64,000 nucleotides of DNA from Ichthyophis bannanicus (GCA_033557465.1 CM066033.1:17919080-17983079); one strand, 5' to 3'. Shown: positions 1-10,089, numbered from the stretch's first letter. Numbers and translations are program-made. The notes: a model not told the origin generated them from the letters alone.

Positions 1-1182
1 GGTCAACTTTCTTTCATCGACGGTGAGACCTCTTAATGACGTGGCTCTTTTTGATTGCACGTCTGATAAAAATTTCACTTGAGTGCAACTCCGCATGCGC
101 GGCGTTTTCAACTGTTTGAATTAAGAAGCAGAAGTAATGTCTGCTCTTTGAGAAGCATGGGCAGCATTTTGATAGTTTCATCATGCGTTGAAAGGTCAGT
201 TTCGGAATATAATGTTGATTTATAGATAGGTAGCACAAATTTTACTATAGAATAATAAGTTAGGCTCTTTTTCACGTTTATTTTAGATAACTCCTTTCAT
301 GCAAACTGTGTGAATGAACCGGACTTATTAGCTAGTATCACCATTAATCTCAGAAGACTTAAAGTGAACCCCTGAGGAAACATATATGTGAAACGCGAAA
401 GAAAAGCTTTATGACGGCGTTGGGCTCCTTGCAAGCTGAAATAACCACATATCTAAGATACGTCACAGATAAGGATTCCTTTTGCTTCAGTTTGTTTTTA
501 GATTGATAAGAGAACAACAAAAAACCCCGGTTGAAGTGTTTTACAGAAGGTCGTTGATGCTATCATAACACATGAGCTTGTTCATATTGCTCAAGTGTTG
601 TTAAGTCTGAGACCTTCGGGGGGAAAAGGTTCAGAAGTTATCTTTTCCATTTTGGTAAATGAAAGTGATCTGAGCAATTTTTCATTATAGTTGCCTTTAG
701 TGAGTGAATAGAACGTACTCCTTACTAGCAAACATTTCACGCTCTACATAAGACCATCAGTTAAGTGTTTTACGACGACAATGGAAGTGATATAGAGGCA
801 TTCCAGAGTTCGTTGAGCGAATGAAGCAATTTGCTGTTGGATGTTTTTGATACTGTGAAGTTAACAGTTTTTGGTTGTTCCATCTCTTACTTTCAAAATC
901 TGCTGTAAAGACTTGTTTTGCTATGTACCGAAGTGTTTATCCTATGTTCTGAACCCTTAGTGCTAAAAGGGGAAAATAAAGCCTTTTTCTTTTTCCCTCC
1001 ACTTTTGTGCAAGACTGTAGTTTCTTTGGGAGTTGGCAACGAGGCTGGCACAAGGCTCTGGCCCTTGACCCTCGCACCTGGCCAACCCTGATCACAAACA
1101 TCTCAGTGACCCCCGGCCCCAGCCCTTCGGTGGAAAAACTACGCCGCCACCAGGGGGTGCTGGCGCGACCGGGTGCGTCACA
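1..1182 (+). mobile_element. LTR, right part (U3/R/U5) of an LTR retroelement
   Basis: The window opens inside this element. Its right end is recognised by comparison with the well-delimited LTR at 6579-8175. Both have an AATAAA polyadenylation signal (975-980 here) followed by a pyrimidine-rich CCTTTTTC tract, a GTTGGCAACGAGG block (about 1033), CTGGCCAACCCTGAT (about 1078) and ACGCCGCCACCAG near the end. It ends in CA at about 1180-1182 and then passes straight into decayed zinc-finger sequence. I see no coding frame here like the one in the 6579-8175 LTR. The left end and the target duplication lie outside the window, so solo LTR versus provirus cannot be decided. Confidence 0.6.
975..980 (+). 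promoter_or_regulatory. LTR polyadenylation signal AATAAA
   Basis: The hexamer lies in the same context (GGGGAAAATAAAGCCTTT) as in the two other related LTRs of the window, and marks the R region. Confidence 0.6.
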
Positions 1183-1184
1183 TT

Positions 1185-1286
1185 AGGAACATAAATGGTT
1201 TCTCTCCGGTTTACTCTTTCAAGAATTCTTAAGCTAACTTTATTAGCAGAGCTTTTATCATATTGCAAACAATTAAGTGGTTCTCT
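1185..1286 (-). pseudogene. Decayed C2H2 zinc finger, cut in its linker by a LINE
   Basis: On the minus strand this is one finger with the usual linker sequence. Read on the plus strand it runs GGTTTCTCTCC (linker, 1198), AATTCTTAAGCTAACTTTATTAGCA (helix region; compare 10021-10050) and ends TTAAGTGGTTCTCT at 1286. There the next linker is interrupted by the 3' end of the REL-endo LINE. Frame and cysteines are damaged, so it is a relic. It is the same finger type as the ones next to the LINE copies at 4163 and 10090. Confidence 0.6.
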
Positions 1287-2535
1287 TGGGGGCAATTTAT
1301 CCAAATGGGTTAGTTTTGCACATAACATGAAATCATCACTTCTAAAAGAGGGTATGTGCAGAATGACCTCAGTCTCTCAGATATACTGCTAATGCTTGCA
1401 TCGTGCCAAAGAGAGCCTCCTGCTGGAGTTCATAGGATGTAATATGTATTGGTAATTTGTTACGATGTGGCTTAAAGTTCTCCTTTAGCAGGCCTATGGC
1501 TCCCAATATGATGAGAAATATTTCTGTATCTTTGTCTCACATTTTCTTGGTCTCTGACTGCATTTCTCAATACTCCAGGATCTTCTCCCTCTCCATGCAA
1601 TTCACAGAATAGTTCCTTGGAACAGACACCTCTATTATCAATGCTGTTCTAGTGTTTCCTATATTTATTTATATTCTCTTATATACTGTGCTATTCTGCA
1701 TCAGTGCTGTTTACATTGAACAAACTGAAATTACATTGAACAGAGCATTACAACTTGGAGATAACTATTTTACAGGGAACATGGGCTATGGAGGGTTAAG
1801 TGGCTTGCCCAAGACCACAAGGAGCACCTGTGGGACTAGAATCCCCTGTCCTTCCAGCCCAAGGTTGCTGTCCTCTAGTGGGATTTGAACCCCTAACCTT
1901 CCGGCCTGAAGTACCTTGCCACAACCACTAGGCCACTCCTCCACTATATTGGGTTACCTTCCATCCAGTTTCTTATCCATCAGAATGGAAATGTCCCAAG
2001 TTTATCATAACTTCTTCATTCTCTGTAATTCTCTTTTCTGTTACAGTTTTGTTGCAGTGCTTTCAGAGTTTCCAGTAGATGAGATGTGCCACTTTGTTGT
2101 GCCTTTCAGTACACAATTCTCTGCCATCTGTACTTTACAACCAGTGACAAGGTGAGTAACCATTTTCAGCTCTTTCTTACAAAATCTGCATATGTGTTTT
2201 ACCAGTTTTCTCTGCTCACTGTGAACCATCTTGTCCATAATCCATTGTCCTGGGCTGCAACCATCAATCTCTTATCCTTAAGTTTCAATTAACCTCTTTG
2301 TAACCACTCATGTGTCCTTGTTTGATCAACAAATGGTTCCTGGTGTAATGCTTTATATTTCCCACACTATTTATGGAATTTGCCGATCTAATTCTTCAAA
2401 GAGATTTTTCTCTTGTTTTGCAAATTCTGTTGCTTTCTTCCCTGTATATATTGGTGACTTTTCCTTCTGCTTGTAGGATGCCTCTCCTAGTTTAATAATG
2501 TAGACAGACTCTGGCTTTTTATTTTTATACTTTTA
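1287..2535 (-). mobile_element. REL-endonuclease-type non-LTR retrotransposon, 5'-truncated copy A
   Basis: This minus-strand copy has its 3' end at 1287, in the zinc-finger linker. Decoded pieces match the C-terminal end of a LINE family that lacks an AP endonuclease. There is an AAQD block near 2240-2270, then a C-x2-C...H-x4-C knuckle (CRFC...THLVTGC, about 2130-2180). Nearer the 3' end is an IPxDYSVN...EKI..YQ block and a VP(I/V)V.G..G block (1500-1620). The C2HC knuckle followed by a PD-(D/E)xK-like region is typical of R2/R4/NeSL-type elements. I cannot fix the clade. A SINE (1666-1943) interrupts it. The 5' limit near 2535 is approximate. Confidence 0.6.
1666..1943 (-). mobile_element. 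tRNA-derived SINE with L2-like 3' tail, copy 1
   Basis: Read on the minus strand it begins GGAGGAGTGGCCTAGTGG, which contains a pol III A box (TGGCCTAGTGG). A B box, GGTTCAAATCCC, follows about 40 bases later. The body has a MIR/CORE-like CTTGGGCAAGCCACTTAACC stretch, and the 3' end has an L2-like hairpin and an ATAAATA tail. Flanking duplications CTATATT at 1659-1665 and 1944-1950 delimit it. It sits inside REL-endo LINE copy A. Transcription from the A/B boxes is known for such SINEs; mobilisation by L2 reverse transcriptase is inferred from the shared tail. Confidence 0.85.
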
Positions 2536-3137
2536 TAAGGGAGCAATTTCTCCAAATGGGTGAGTTTTGCACATGCCATGACTGTCATGAACCTCACTCC
2601 TAAGCCAGGGTATGTGGGGTATGATCTCATTCTCTCAAATTTACTGCTGATGCTCAGCATAGTACTTGCTTTGTGCCAAAGAGAAGCCTCCCATTTGAGT
2701 TCCTAAAATGTTACTTGTATAGGTAATTTATCAAGGCATGCTTGGAAATTCCCATTAATTAAGTCTGTGGTATCCAATACAATGGGAAATAACTCGGTAT
2801 CTTTCTGCCACATTCTCTTGGTCTTTGACTGCATTTCTTGGTACTTGAAGATTTTATCCCTCTCAATGCAATTCACAGAATAGTCGCTTGGAACTGACAC
2901 CGCTAAAATCAATGCCGCTCTGGTGTTTTTCTATTTTACCACTATATCTGGCTTCCTCACATCCAGCTTTTTAATCGGTCAGGATGGGAGTATCCCGGGT
3001 AATCATAACCTCTTCATTCTCTGTAATTCTTTTAGGGTCGTGATCCCAGTGCTTTTCAGGCACAGTGATGTTGTAGTATTTACAGAGTTTCCAAAAGATA
3101 AGGCATGCTACTTTATTGTGAACATATAAATATTTTA
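2536..3137 (-). mobile_element. REL-endonuclease-type LINE, 5'-truncated copy B
   Basis: The left end GGGAGCAATTTCTCCAAATGGGTGAG matches the 3' terminus of the other copies. Minus-strand frame 2703-2912 gives the family's C-terminal block: VPSDYSVN..ERDKI.KYQ......MWQ, then PIVLDTTDLI, ending KLPIQV. The 5' truncation is at about 3137, where the sequence becomes TCTCCAGACATGCATTTGTAGA, a zinc-finger linker start with a small deletion. So the right junction again lies in a C2H2 linker. This copy is about 600 bp, a different truncation from copies A, C, E and F. Confidence 0.6.
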
Positions 3138-3751
3138 TCTCCAGACATGCATTTGTAGAGCAGCTTTTTGATTGAAGCTGATCATCTTAGATATGAAAAA
3201 GACTTGTCTCTTTTGCTTTAAAATTTTGAAGTGGCAAGACTGTGTGGTGGCTCCTAATGCAAGCTCTTTTTTAGCTGAAACATTTATGTTCAGCATAACT
3301 CCGCAGTATCTTTTTGACATCTAAGACAATCAGTTTGTTTCCTTTGCTGTTGAAAGTTTGTTACAGCTTTGGATATATGCCGTTCTGAAGTAGATTTCTG
3401 TATATTTGAGCCGTGCTGCTTGTGCCCTGACGCTTTGGAAATGCTTCTTAAAGATAAGTGACTCCTTTCTGTTTTTGCTTTTGAGATCTGATTTTGAAGT
3501 AATGTGGTTTTGTGAAGTTTTAAAACATTTTTCACAAAGATCATATTAAGTCAATATAAAGATTGCTTATTTGTTGGGAGGTGGAATCGAATGAAGAGGC
3601 TGAGGTGATCAGAGACCTGCAGTTAAGGGTCCAAAGTGATACCTGTGGATGCCTCACCTTTCCCTTCACATACACACACACAGACATACATATATTTCTT
3701 GGCACCTTTGAGGTGTTGAGCTTTGTTTGACCCATTGTTTTTTTGTTTTGC
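3138..3751 (-). pseudogene. Decayed zinc-finger sequence followed by unassigned DNA
   Basis: The first part (3138-3215) reads on the minus strand as an SFNQKAALQMH-like finger helix. The stretch to about 3545 can be translated without many stops but holds no clean C2H2 spacing, so I only suggest it derives from the same gene. From about 3545 to 3751 (a CACACACA run at 3673 and a T-rich run) I recognise nothing. It may be an insertion that removed the 3' end of LINE copy C. Confidence 0.35.
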
Positions 3752-4070
3752 TTATTTACTTTTGCACATACTATGACACTCATGAACCTCACTCCTAAGC
3801 CAGGGTATGTAAAGTATCAACTCAGTCTCTAGGATTTACTGCTAACGCTTGCCTTAGTAGTTGCATTGTGCCAAGAGAGTTTCCTTCTGGAGTTCATAAG
3901 ACATAAAATATATGGGCAATTTGTTAATATGTGACTTGAAGTTCTCCTTTATCAAGCCTGTGGCTCCCACAATGATAGGATATATTTGTCTTTTTGCCAC
4001 ATTTTCTTGGTGATTCAGAATCTTCTCCCTTTCCACATGATTCACAGAATAATCACTTGGTATAGACACC
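3752..4070 (-). mobile_element. REL-endonuclease-type LINE, 5'-truncated copy C
   Basis: The minus-strand frame 3854-4069 gives SIPSDYSVNHVEREKI.N.QE, then YPIIVGATGLIKE..K..INKLP, then LQKETLL. This is the C-terminal tail of the LINE family (restriction-like endonuclease end). The extreme 3' end is missing on the left. On the right the LINE stops at about 4070 and zinc-finger linker sequence TCTCTCCATTGTGTATGC begins. Copy length is about 320 bp. Confidence 0.65.
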
Positions 4071-4162
4071 TCTCTCCATTGTGTATGCTGTCATTAATTC
4101 TCAGTCGACCTAGCTTTGTTAGCAATCTTATTATCACATTCAGAACATATAACTGGTTTCTC
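4071..4162 (-). pseudogene. Single decayed C2H2 finger between two LINE copies
   Basis: About 90 bp of zinc-finger sequence, a single repeat unit. It starts with a linker half (TCTCTCCATTGTGTATG, 4071), runs through a helix region like that at 10021-10075, and ends ACTGGTTTCTC at 4162, the other linker half. Both linkers carry LINE copies, C on the right-hand rule and D on the left. Reading frame is lost. Confidence 0.6.
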
Positions 4163-4271
4163 CTCGAGCAGTTTCTCTAAATGAGTTAGTTTTGTGCATA
4201 TTAAAAAGGCTTTAACAAGTGATATCTGTGAAAATTATTTCCCATAATGATTTGTTATTCAATACTAGTGA
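4163..4271 (-). mobile_element. REL-endonuclease-type LINE, very short copy D
   Basis: It starts CTCGAGCAGTTTCTCTAAATGAGTTAGTTTTGTGCAT directly after the zinc-finger linker half GGTTTCTC. This is the 3' terminal sequence of the family, recognisable for about 35-45 bp; the rest to the BovB start at 4272 is too diverged to assign. Confidence 0.5.
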
Positions 4272-4393
4272 CCTCACTTGGTTTGCAGCTTGTCATGCTG
4301 TGAGGGCTTGCGTGCATCAGTGATGCTGAGAGCTAAACTATCGGTAGTTTAACTACTGGCAGGGTCTCCCAAGATGGACAGGTCTCAGCTGAG

Positions 4394-5035
4394 GTGCCAG
4401 ACCAAGACAAACCACCCATCTGGACAGCAGCAGAATGGGATAGTGTTGACAGCGGAGGATCACATTTCTGTGAAAACGGCAACAACACCAAACTTAAACT
4501 GCGCGGAAGAAAGGCCCGGCCATCTACTTATGTATCTTGCCATGAAAACCCAATGGATAGTTACAACAAAACAAATTGTGCTATGGTGCTGGAAGATGAG
4601 ACCCCCAGGTCGGAAGGCACTCAACTAGCTACTGGGGAAGAGCTGAAGACTTTTCAGAGTAAAGCCAGCATTTATGATGTGGTTGGATCAAAGCCCTCGG
4701 GAAGTCTGACTGCTGATGTAGCTGCGCATGAAATGAGAGTCAGAAGCTGTAAAGATGTCTTACACATTGGAACATGGAATGTACAAAGCATGAACCAAGG
4801 GAAGTTGGAGGTGGTCAAGAATGAAATGGAATGTGTACAACTTGATCTGTTGGGTGTCAGTGAACTGAAATGGACCGGCATCGGGCACTTTGCATCAGAT
4901 GATCACATGGTCTACTATGCTGGAAATGAAAGACAAAGAAGAAATGGTGTTGCATTTATAATAAAGAAGAAACTTGCAAGAACTGTAATGAAATACAATG
5001 CAGTCAGTGAACACTTAATCTCTATTCGTCTATGA
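4394..5035 (+). pseudogene. BovB LINE N-terminal and AP-endonuclease segment
   Basis: Residues from about 120 on read LHIGTWNVQSMNQGKLEVV, then LGVSELKWTG, then YYAGNERQRRNGVAFI. This is the start of an exonuclease-endonuclease-phosphatase fold, with the catalytic Asn (GTWN) and Glu (SELKW). The frame breaks at 5035 (stop in LISIRL*). The remaining endonuclease is in other frames: IQVYAPT at about 5060, GDWNAKLG at about 5170, a premature stop at 5226, and NQIDYICGSQRW at about 5370. Known role: nicks target DNA to prime reverse transcription. Confidence 0.85.
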
Positions 5036-5488
5036 GGACTGCATCAACCCAACTATAATTCAAGTATATGCCCCAACAACAGCTGCAGAAGAGAATGAAA
5101 TTGAAGAGTTCTATGAACAAGTACAAGCTGAAATTGACAGAACATGCAAACAGGATATCCTGATAGTCATGGGTGACTGGAACGCAAAACTTGGCAACAA
5201 AGAAGAAGGCAAAGTAGTTGGAAAATAAGGACTTGGCAATAGAAATGAAGCTGGAGAAAGACTGATAGAATTCTGCAAGACCAATGATCTATTTATCTCA
5301 AACACCTTCTTCCAGCAACACAAGCGGCGACTGTACACATGGACTTCACCCAATGGATTGTATAAAAATCAAATTGACTACATCTGTGGAAGTCAACGAT
5401 GGAAAAGCTCTGTAACATCAACAAAGACAAAACCTGGAGCTGACTTGGTACAGATCATCAACTACTAGTATGCAAACTCAAGCTAAAG

Positions 5489-6538
5489 TTGAAAAAGAGC
5501 AAACCACTCATGAATGCAGCAAAATATGACTTTGAGACTATACCACTGGAATTTAAAGACTGCCTGCAAAATCGATTTGCTGCTTTAGATACAAATGACA
5601 GAGCTCCAGAAGAGTTATGGAATGACATCAAGAAGGTTGTGTTGGAAGAAAGCGAGAAGTCTCTACAAAAGATGAAAAAGCAAAAACGGCCAAAATGGAT
5701 AACAGAAGAAACTCTGAAAATTGCCCAGAAACACAGAGAAGCTAAAGCCAGAGGAGAAAGAAAGACAATCGCAGAACTCAACAGAGATTTCCAACGTGCA
5801 GCAAGACAGGACAAGGAAAAGTACTACAAAGACGCATGCAAGGAAATAGAAGCAGAAACTATTAAAGGAAGAACAAGATCGGTTTTCCTAAAGCTACGAG
5901 AGTTAAAGAAAAAGTTCCAGCCTCGAATTGGAATGTTACAAGATGCTCAAGGTTCTATGTTGAATGATGCTGAGAAGATCAAGAAAAGGTGGAAGGAATA
6001 TACAGAGTTTTTATATGATAAAGATCAAGTGGACCAACAGCCGTTTCATCCTGTACCTTATGATCGGGAACCATTGGTGATGAAAGAAGAAGTTAAAGCA
6101 GCATTGAAAGCCTTATCAAAGAAAAAAGCACCAGGCATTGATGGCATTCCTATAGAAGTATTGCTGCAATCTGATGCAGCTGTTACCATACTTACAAGGC
6201 TCTGCCAAGAAATATGGAAGACAACATCATGGCCAACTGACTGGAAAAGATCTGTGTTTATACCAATACTAAAGAAAGGTGATCCAACTGACTGTGGAAA
6301 TTATCGAACAATCGCTCTGATCCCACATGCCAGCAAGATTCTACTGAAGATTGTTCAAAAGAGACTACAACCATACCTGGAACACGAACTACCTGAAGTG
6401 CAAGCAGGGTTCAGGAAAGGGCGAGGAACGAGAGACATCATTGCGGATGTGAGATGGATGCTTGAAAAGACTAAAGAATACCAAAAGGATATCTATTTGT
6501 GCTTTATCGACTATAGCAAGGCTTTTTTGACTGTGTAA
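5489..6538 (+). pseudogene. BovB LINE linker and N-terminal half of reverse transcriptase
   Basis: This open stretch holds the region between endonuclease and RT: a charged segment RAPEELWNDIKKVVLEESEK, then KRPKWITEETL. The first RT blocks follow: KKKAPGIDGIPIEVL (block 1), WKRSVFIPILKKGD, NYRTIALIPHASKILLK (block 2a), QAGFRKGRGTRD and CFIDYSKAF (block A with the first catalytic Asp). It ends by frameshift at GCAAGGCTTTTTTGACTG, where an extra T breaks the frame just before the LTR insertion. Confidence 0.85.
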
Positions 6539-6779
6539 ACCATGAGAAACTCTGGGCCACATTAAGAAGCATGGGTATTGTGATGCAGCGGACCCTCTGG
6601 CAGAAAGAAAAAAAAAGTTTTAAATTTTGAAAAAAACAAATTTCAGACGCCATATCCTAAAGGTCCACATAGAGGGCGCAGGAGAGCCAGCCTGGATTCA
6701 GAGGAACCATGCCTCTATGGGTAGGACCTAGAATCAGTCAGTCCCGATTTAAGCAGGGACAGAGCTGAATCAAGGAGAG

Positions 6780-7010
6780 CAGGCCGAGGGGAAGGCCAAA
6801 GGACAGGCAGAACCGGCAGAGAGGGCCGAGCAACACTGAAAGGAGGAGGCCTGGGTAAAGGCCAAGGAGTAGGCCAAGAAGCAACTTGGAAAGCAGGCCG
6901 AAGAGCAGGCCAAGAAACAAGTTGGAGAGCAAGCCAGAGGGCAGGCCAGGAAGCAGGCCAAGAAGCAACTTGGAGTGCAGGCCGGAGGACAGGCCAGAGA
7001 CAACTGGAAG
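6780..7010 (+). repeat. Degenerate short tandem repeat in the LTR
   Basis: Variants of GAGCAGGCCAAGAAGCAACTTGGA and GGCAGGCCAGGAAGCAGGCC recur about ten times with irregular unit length. The stretch is strongly purine-rich on the plus strand. Stop-free frames in it are a by-product of composition. Confidence 0.7.
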
Positions 7011-7064
7011 GAGTAGCACTGCAGAGAGCAGTCAAGGAAGGAGGTGCTCTCCCTTCCAGCGTGA

Positions 7065-7822
7065 GAGAAAGCCCTATCCAGGGAAAAGAGCTGGGACACA
7101 ATCAGAGAGAGATATCCAGCTGAAAAGGATACACAAGAAGAGAAAGGTACTCTTAAAGATTTTTATGGAAATAACCAGAGGGAAGGGTGGAAAACTCTGA
7201 GGCCTGGTGAACAAGGAAGAGATGAGAGGGCACGGCCACTAGCCAACTGCCACAGGTGTAGAAGCAAAGGCCAAGGGCCTCAGCTGCAGCCCTGCCCCAG
7301 AGAAGTTTCTCCAGCCTCTGGAGAAAGAGAGACACGGTGGGAATACTTGAGCCAGCAAGAACTAGAAGACAGTCAGGCTAGGCCTCAAGCCTTTCCTGTA
7401 AGAGACTACAGAAAGCTCAAAGGTAAAACAGTTATTGCCTGTGATTGTTTGCCTAAACCCACCATAAGAGAGAAACAGAAGAAAGGATTTTATCTGCATA
7501 AAAATGATACTTTTAAGCAGAAAATAACAGATAATTTCCCCAAGAAGAAAACTGTTAATGTTAAAGGTTGGGAGAAAAGAGATTTTAAAACTGTAGCAGA
7601 TGAACAGCCAGGGTTCTATACTATAGCCAAGAACCGACGCCCTAAGCTGACAAATAAGCATTGGAACACGGTTTGGCATGCTTTCAAGAAACCCGAATTC
7701 AACCACGTTGAAGTTTCAGATTCAGAGGTCTCAGACATGGAATGGATGCCAGTGGAATCTGGGGGGGAGGAGGCAGGTGAACCCATGGAATGCGTTTATT
7801 GCACAGTAGGAAAAGTATAATC
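7065..7822 (+). CDS. Unknown open reading frame inside the LTR (accessory-gene candidate)
   Basis: The frame is open from just after a stop at 7062 to the stop after GKV at 7820, about 250 codons, but has no ATG in its N-terminal part. If translated, it would need a splice from upstream or a non-ATG start (for example near 7347). The C-terminal 157 residues are basic (LYS/ARG-rich, PKKK, KGWEKRD) and then acidic (SDSEVSDMEW, GGEEAGEP). They end with a PMECVYC cysteine pair. I do not recognise a family. A second, diverged LTR at 15520-16226 (minus) encodes a related product with the pattern RRPx5HWx2V and a C-terminal M(D/E)C.(F/Y)C, so the frame is probably real coding sequence. Function is unknown. 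Confidence 0.45.
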
Positions 7823-7982
7823 TGTTTGGAGCGAAAGAATGTATGCAGTGAATACAGGATGCCTTATGTTTAAGTTACTGTGAAGATTAACAGTTGTTAT
7901 TTTGATCGTTTTGTATGAGTTGAACCTGATATAAGGAATGATACAGCCCTGTTACATTTTGAACCACATTGCGCAAAGGAGA

Positions 7983-7988
7983 AATAAA
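7983..7988 (+). promoter_or_regulatory. LTR polyadenylation signal AATAAA
   Basis: GAAATAAAAGCCTTTTTCC, in the same context as in the other two LTRs of the window. Confidence 0.65.
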
Positions 7989-8179
7989 AGCCTTTTTCCT
8001 TTTTCCCTACACTTGGCTGAGAAGTCGCTTTATTGGGAAGTTGGCAACGAGGTTGGCACAGAGGACTGCTACCTTATGACCCTCGCAACTGGCCAACCCT
8101 GATACCCCAAATCTTATGCGCTACCCAGCCCCGGTGGAAACACTACGCCGCCACCAGAGGGGACTGCGGGGGACAGTAT

Positions 8180-9179
8180 ACCAGAACACCTGATCGTTCT
8201 CGTGCGCAATCTGTACATTGATCAAGAAGCAACAGTTTGAACGGAACAAGGAGAAACAGAATGGTTTAAAATATGCAAAGTGTAAGACAAGGCTGCATAC
8301 TTTCCCCCTACCTGTTTAATTTATATGCAGAACAAATCATCAGAGAAGCAGGATTGTATGAAGACAACAGAGGTGTGAAGATTGGTGGAAGACTCATCAA
8401 CAACCTTCGCTATGCTGATGATACTACATTACTGGCTGAAAGTGAAGATGATCTGAAACATTTGCTTCTCACAATCAAAGAACATAGTCTTAAAATGAGC
8501 CTGCACCTTAATGTAAAGAAGACAAGGATCATGACAACTGGCATAATCAAACAGGTTCATCGTTGAAGGAGAAGAAATTGAAATGGTGAACAACTTTAAC
8601 CTACTTGGATCAACTATCAATAAAGAAGCAACAAGCAGTCAAGAAATCAGACGACGCATTGCTCTTGGCAGAATAGCTATGAAAGACCTAGATAAGATTC
8701 TCAAGAGCAGAGATGTCTCTCTCCACACAAAGATTCAACTTGTTCAAGCCATGGTATTTTCAATAACATCATATGGATGTGAAAGCTGGACAGTGAAAAA
8801 GAAAGACAGGAAGAAAATCGATGCCTTTGAATTATGGTGCTGGCGGCGAATACTGTGTATACCATGAACTGCCCAAAGAACAAACCAGTCGGTACTAGAG
8901 GAGATCAAACCTAAGCTTTCTTTAGAAGCTCAGATGGCAAGACTTCGACTTTCATACTTTGGACACATCACGCAAAGAGAAAGATCATTAGAGAAAGACA
9001 TCATGCTTGGCAAGATAGAAGGTCAACGCAAAAGAGGAAGGCCAGCAATGAGATGGATTGATGCAATAACTACGGATACCAGTCTGTCAACAATGAGCCG
9101 CCTGACTGAAGACCGAACACAATTTAGGATAGCTATCCAGAGGGTCGCCATGAGTCGACTCCGACTCGACGGCACTTAA
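8180..9179 (+). pseudogene. BovB LINE, C-terminal half of reverse transcriptase and tail
   Basis: The reading resumes exactly where the LTR stopped it. It holds VRQGCILSPYLFNLYAEQI (block B), LRYADDTTLLAES (block C, YADD), HLNVKKTRIMTTG and NLLGSTINKEATSSQEIRRRI, then the C-terminal WCWRRIL and RLRLSYFGHI.QRERSLEKDIMLG. Frameshifts fall near 8270, 8560, 8870 and 8930. The copy at 49403-51458 shows the same region in better condition. Confidence 0.85.
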
Positions 9180-9190
9180 CAACAAGTAAC

Positions 9191-9685
9191 ATATGATCCT
9201 ATTCTTTTTATTCTTAAACATGTTGATTTTCAAAAGTCTTTCTATACATACATTTGTTAGTATTAAGAAAAGATGACGACAGCTTTTCTATATTTTTTTT
9301 TTAATCTTTTGGTTACACTCCTGAAGCGCCTTCCTTGCGCTACGCAGCCACATCGAGTGTACCACTACTAGGCTTCAGCTGTGAAGATAAGTTTTCAAAT
9401 TGTTTGATGCATTGATGATTATAGGCTTGCAACCAAATCAAATCAAATAAGTTCTAGGGAAGTGGTGTTTATGACTTATGAGGATGAGTGACCTAGAACC
9501 AAACAAAGAATCCTAATTTTGATTTAAGGCACAAAACTGAAGTCCTTTCCCCTTCTTTTATATAAGGTTTTTCAATTATTTTGAGTTTTTTTCAAATTGC
9601 ATTTGGTGTCATCATTAGGGTGAAAGAATAATTAGAAAAAAATCATTTTGGGAACAATATTCATAGATTATTTGCATTGTTAATT
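9191..9685. other. Unassigned intergenic stretch
   Basis: AT-rich sequence with a T11 run at 9292 and a short GC-richer piece (about 9318-9380). I find no coding frame, terminal repeats or similarity to other parts of the window. Confidence 0.4.
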
Positions 9686-9750
9686 ATTAGTTTTGCACAT
9701 ACCATGACAGTCATGAACCTCACTTCTAAGCCAAGGTATGTGGAGTGTGA
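9686..9750 (-). mobile_element. REL-endonuclease-type LINE, 65-bp copy E
   Basis: TTTTGCACATACCATGACAGTCATGAACCTCACTTCTAAGCC (9690 onward) matches copies B, C and F in the 3' untranslated tail. It breaks off at 9750, where zinc-finger linker sequence TCTCCAGTGTGTATTC starts. The extreme 3' end on the left is not clear. Confidence 0.6.
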
Positions 9751-10089
9751 TCTCCAGTGTGTATTCTTTCATGCATGTGCAGATTACTTTTTTGATTGAA
9801 GCTTTTATCACATTCAGAATATTTAAATTGTTCCAGTCCACTATGAATTATTTCATGCTTTATTTGATCTGATTTTGATATAAAATGTTTATTACATTCA
9901 GATCTCAACTCATTTCTCTCCAGATTGTACTCTTTCATTAATTTTTAGGCCAGTTTTATAAGTAAAGTTTTTGATACATTGAGAACATTTAGATGCCTTC
10001 TCTCCAGTATGTATTCTTTCATGAATTCTTAGGTTAGCTTTGTTAGCAAACCTCTTATCACATTGTGAACATTTAAATGTTTTTTTCTC
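9751..10089 (-). pseudogene. Decayed C2H2 fingers, between LINE copies E and F
   Basis: About four finger units in minus orientation. Linker halves and helices recognisable on the plus strand include TCTCCAGTGTGTATTC (9751), GATTGAAGCTTTTATCACATTC (9799), GAATTATTTCATGC (9844) and GTTAGCTTTGTTAGC (10031). Minus-strand translation of 9726-9938 gives SECNKHFISKSDQIKHEIIHS and KYSECDKSFNQKSNLHMHERIHTG, with C-x2-C and H-x3-H intact in one or two units. These belong to the same array as the longer ORF at 10630-12101. Confidence 0.7.

Larger units (their letters stand above)
6579..8175 (+). mobile_element. Solo LTR, 1597 bp, with 4-bp target duplication GTAT
   Basis: The BovB reading is interrupted between ATGGGTAT (ending 6578) and ACCAGAACACC (from 8180). 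GTAT occurs at 6575-6578 and 8176-8179. The insert starts TGTGATGCAGCGG and ends GGGGGACA, so it has the TG...CA ends of an LTR. It contains an AATAAA at 7983-7988 and R/U5-like blocks shared with the LTR at 1-1182. There is no internal gag/pol/env, so it is best read as a solo LTR left by recombination. It is long for an LTR and holds an open frame (7065-7822) and a purine-rich minisatellite-like block. Confidence 0.85.
4272..9190 (+). mobile_element. BovB-type RTE LINE, long but broken copy 1
   Basis: The 5' end (CCTCACTTGGTTTGCAGC) matches the 5' end of the minus copy ending at 29550. The 3' end has the BovB/Sauria-type tail CGACTCGACGGCACTTAACAACAAG. Coding order is AP endonuclease (4760-5470), linker, reverse transcriptase (6060-6578 and 8180-8560) and a C-terminal region (8583-9179). 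It is split by an LTR at 6579-8175 and carries several frameshifts and stops, so it is dead. It appears to have landed in or beside REL-endo LINE copy D. I could not define its target duplication. Confidence 0.85.

Noticed and set aside
14..238. Short minus-strand frame at the left edge
   Set aside because: It lies in LTR sequence, with no recognisable motif and no conservation with the other LTRs.
6715..7101. Leu/Pro-rich minus-strand frames opposite the LTR repeat
   Set aside because: They arise from the short tandem repeat and overlap in several frames; no independent support.
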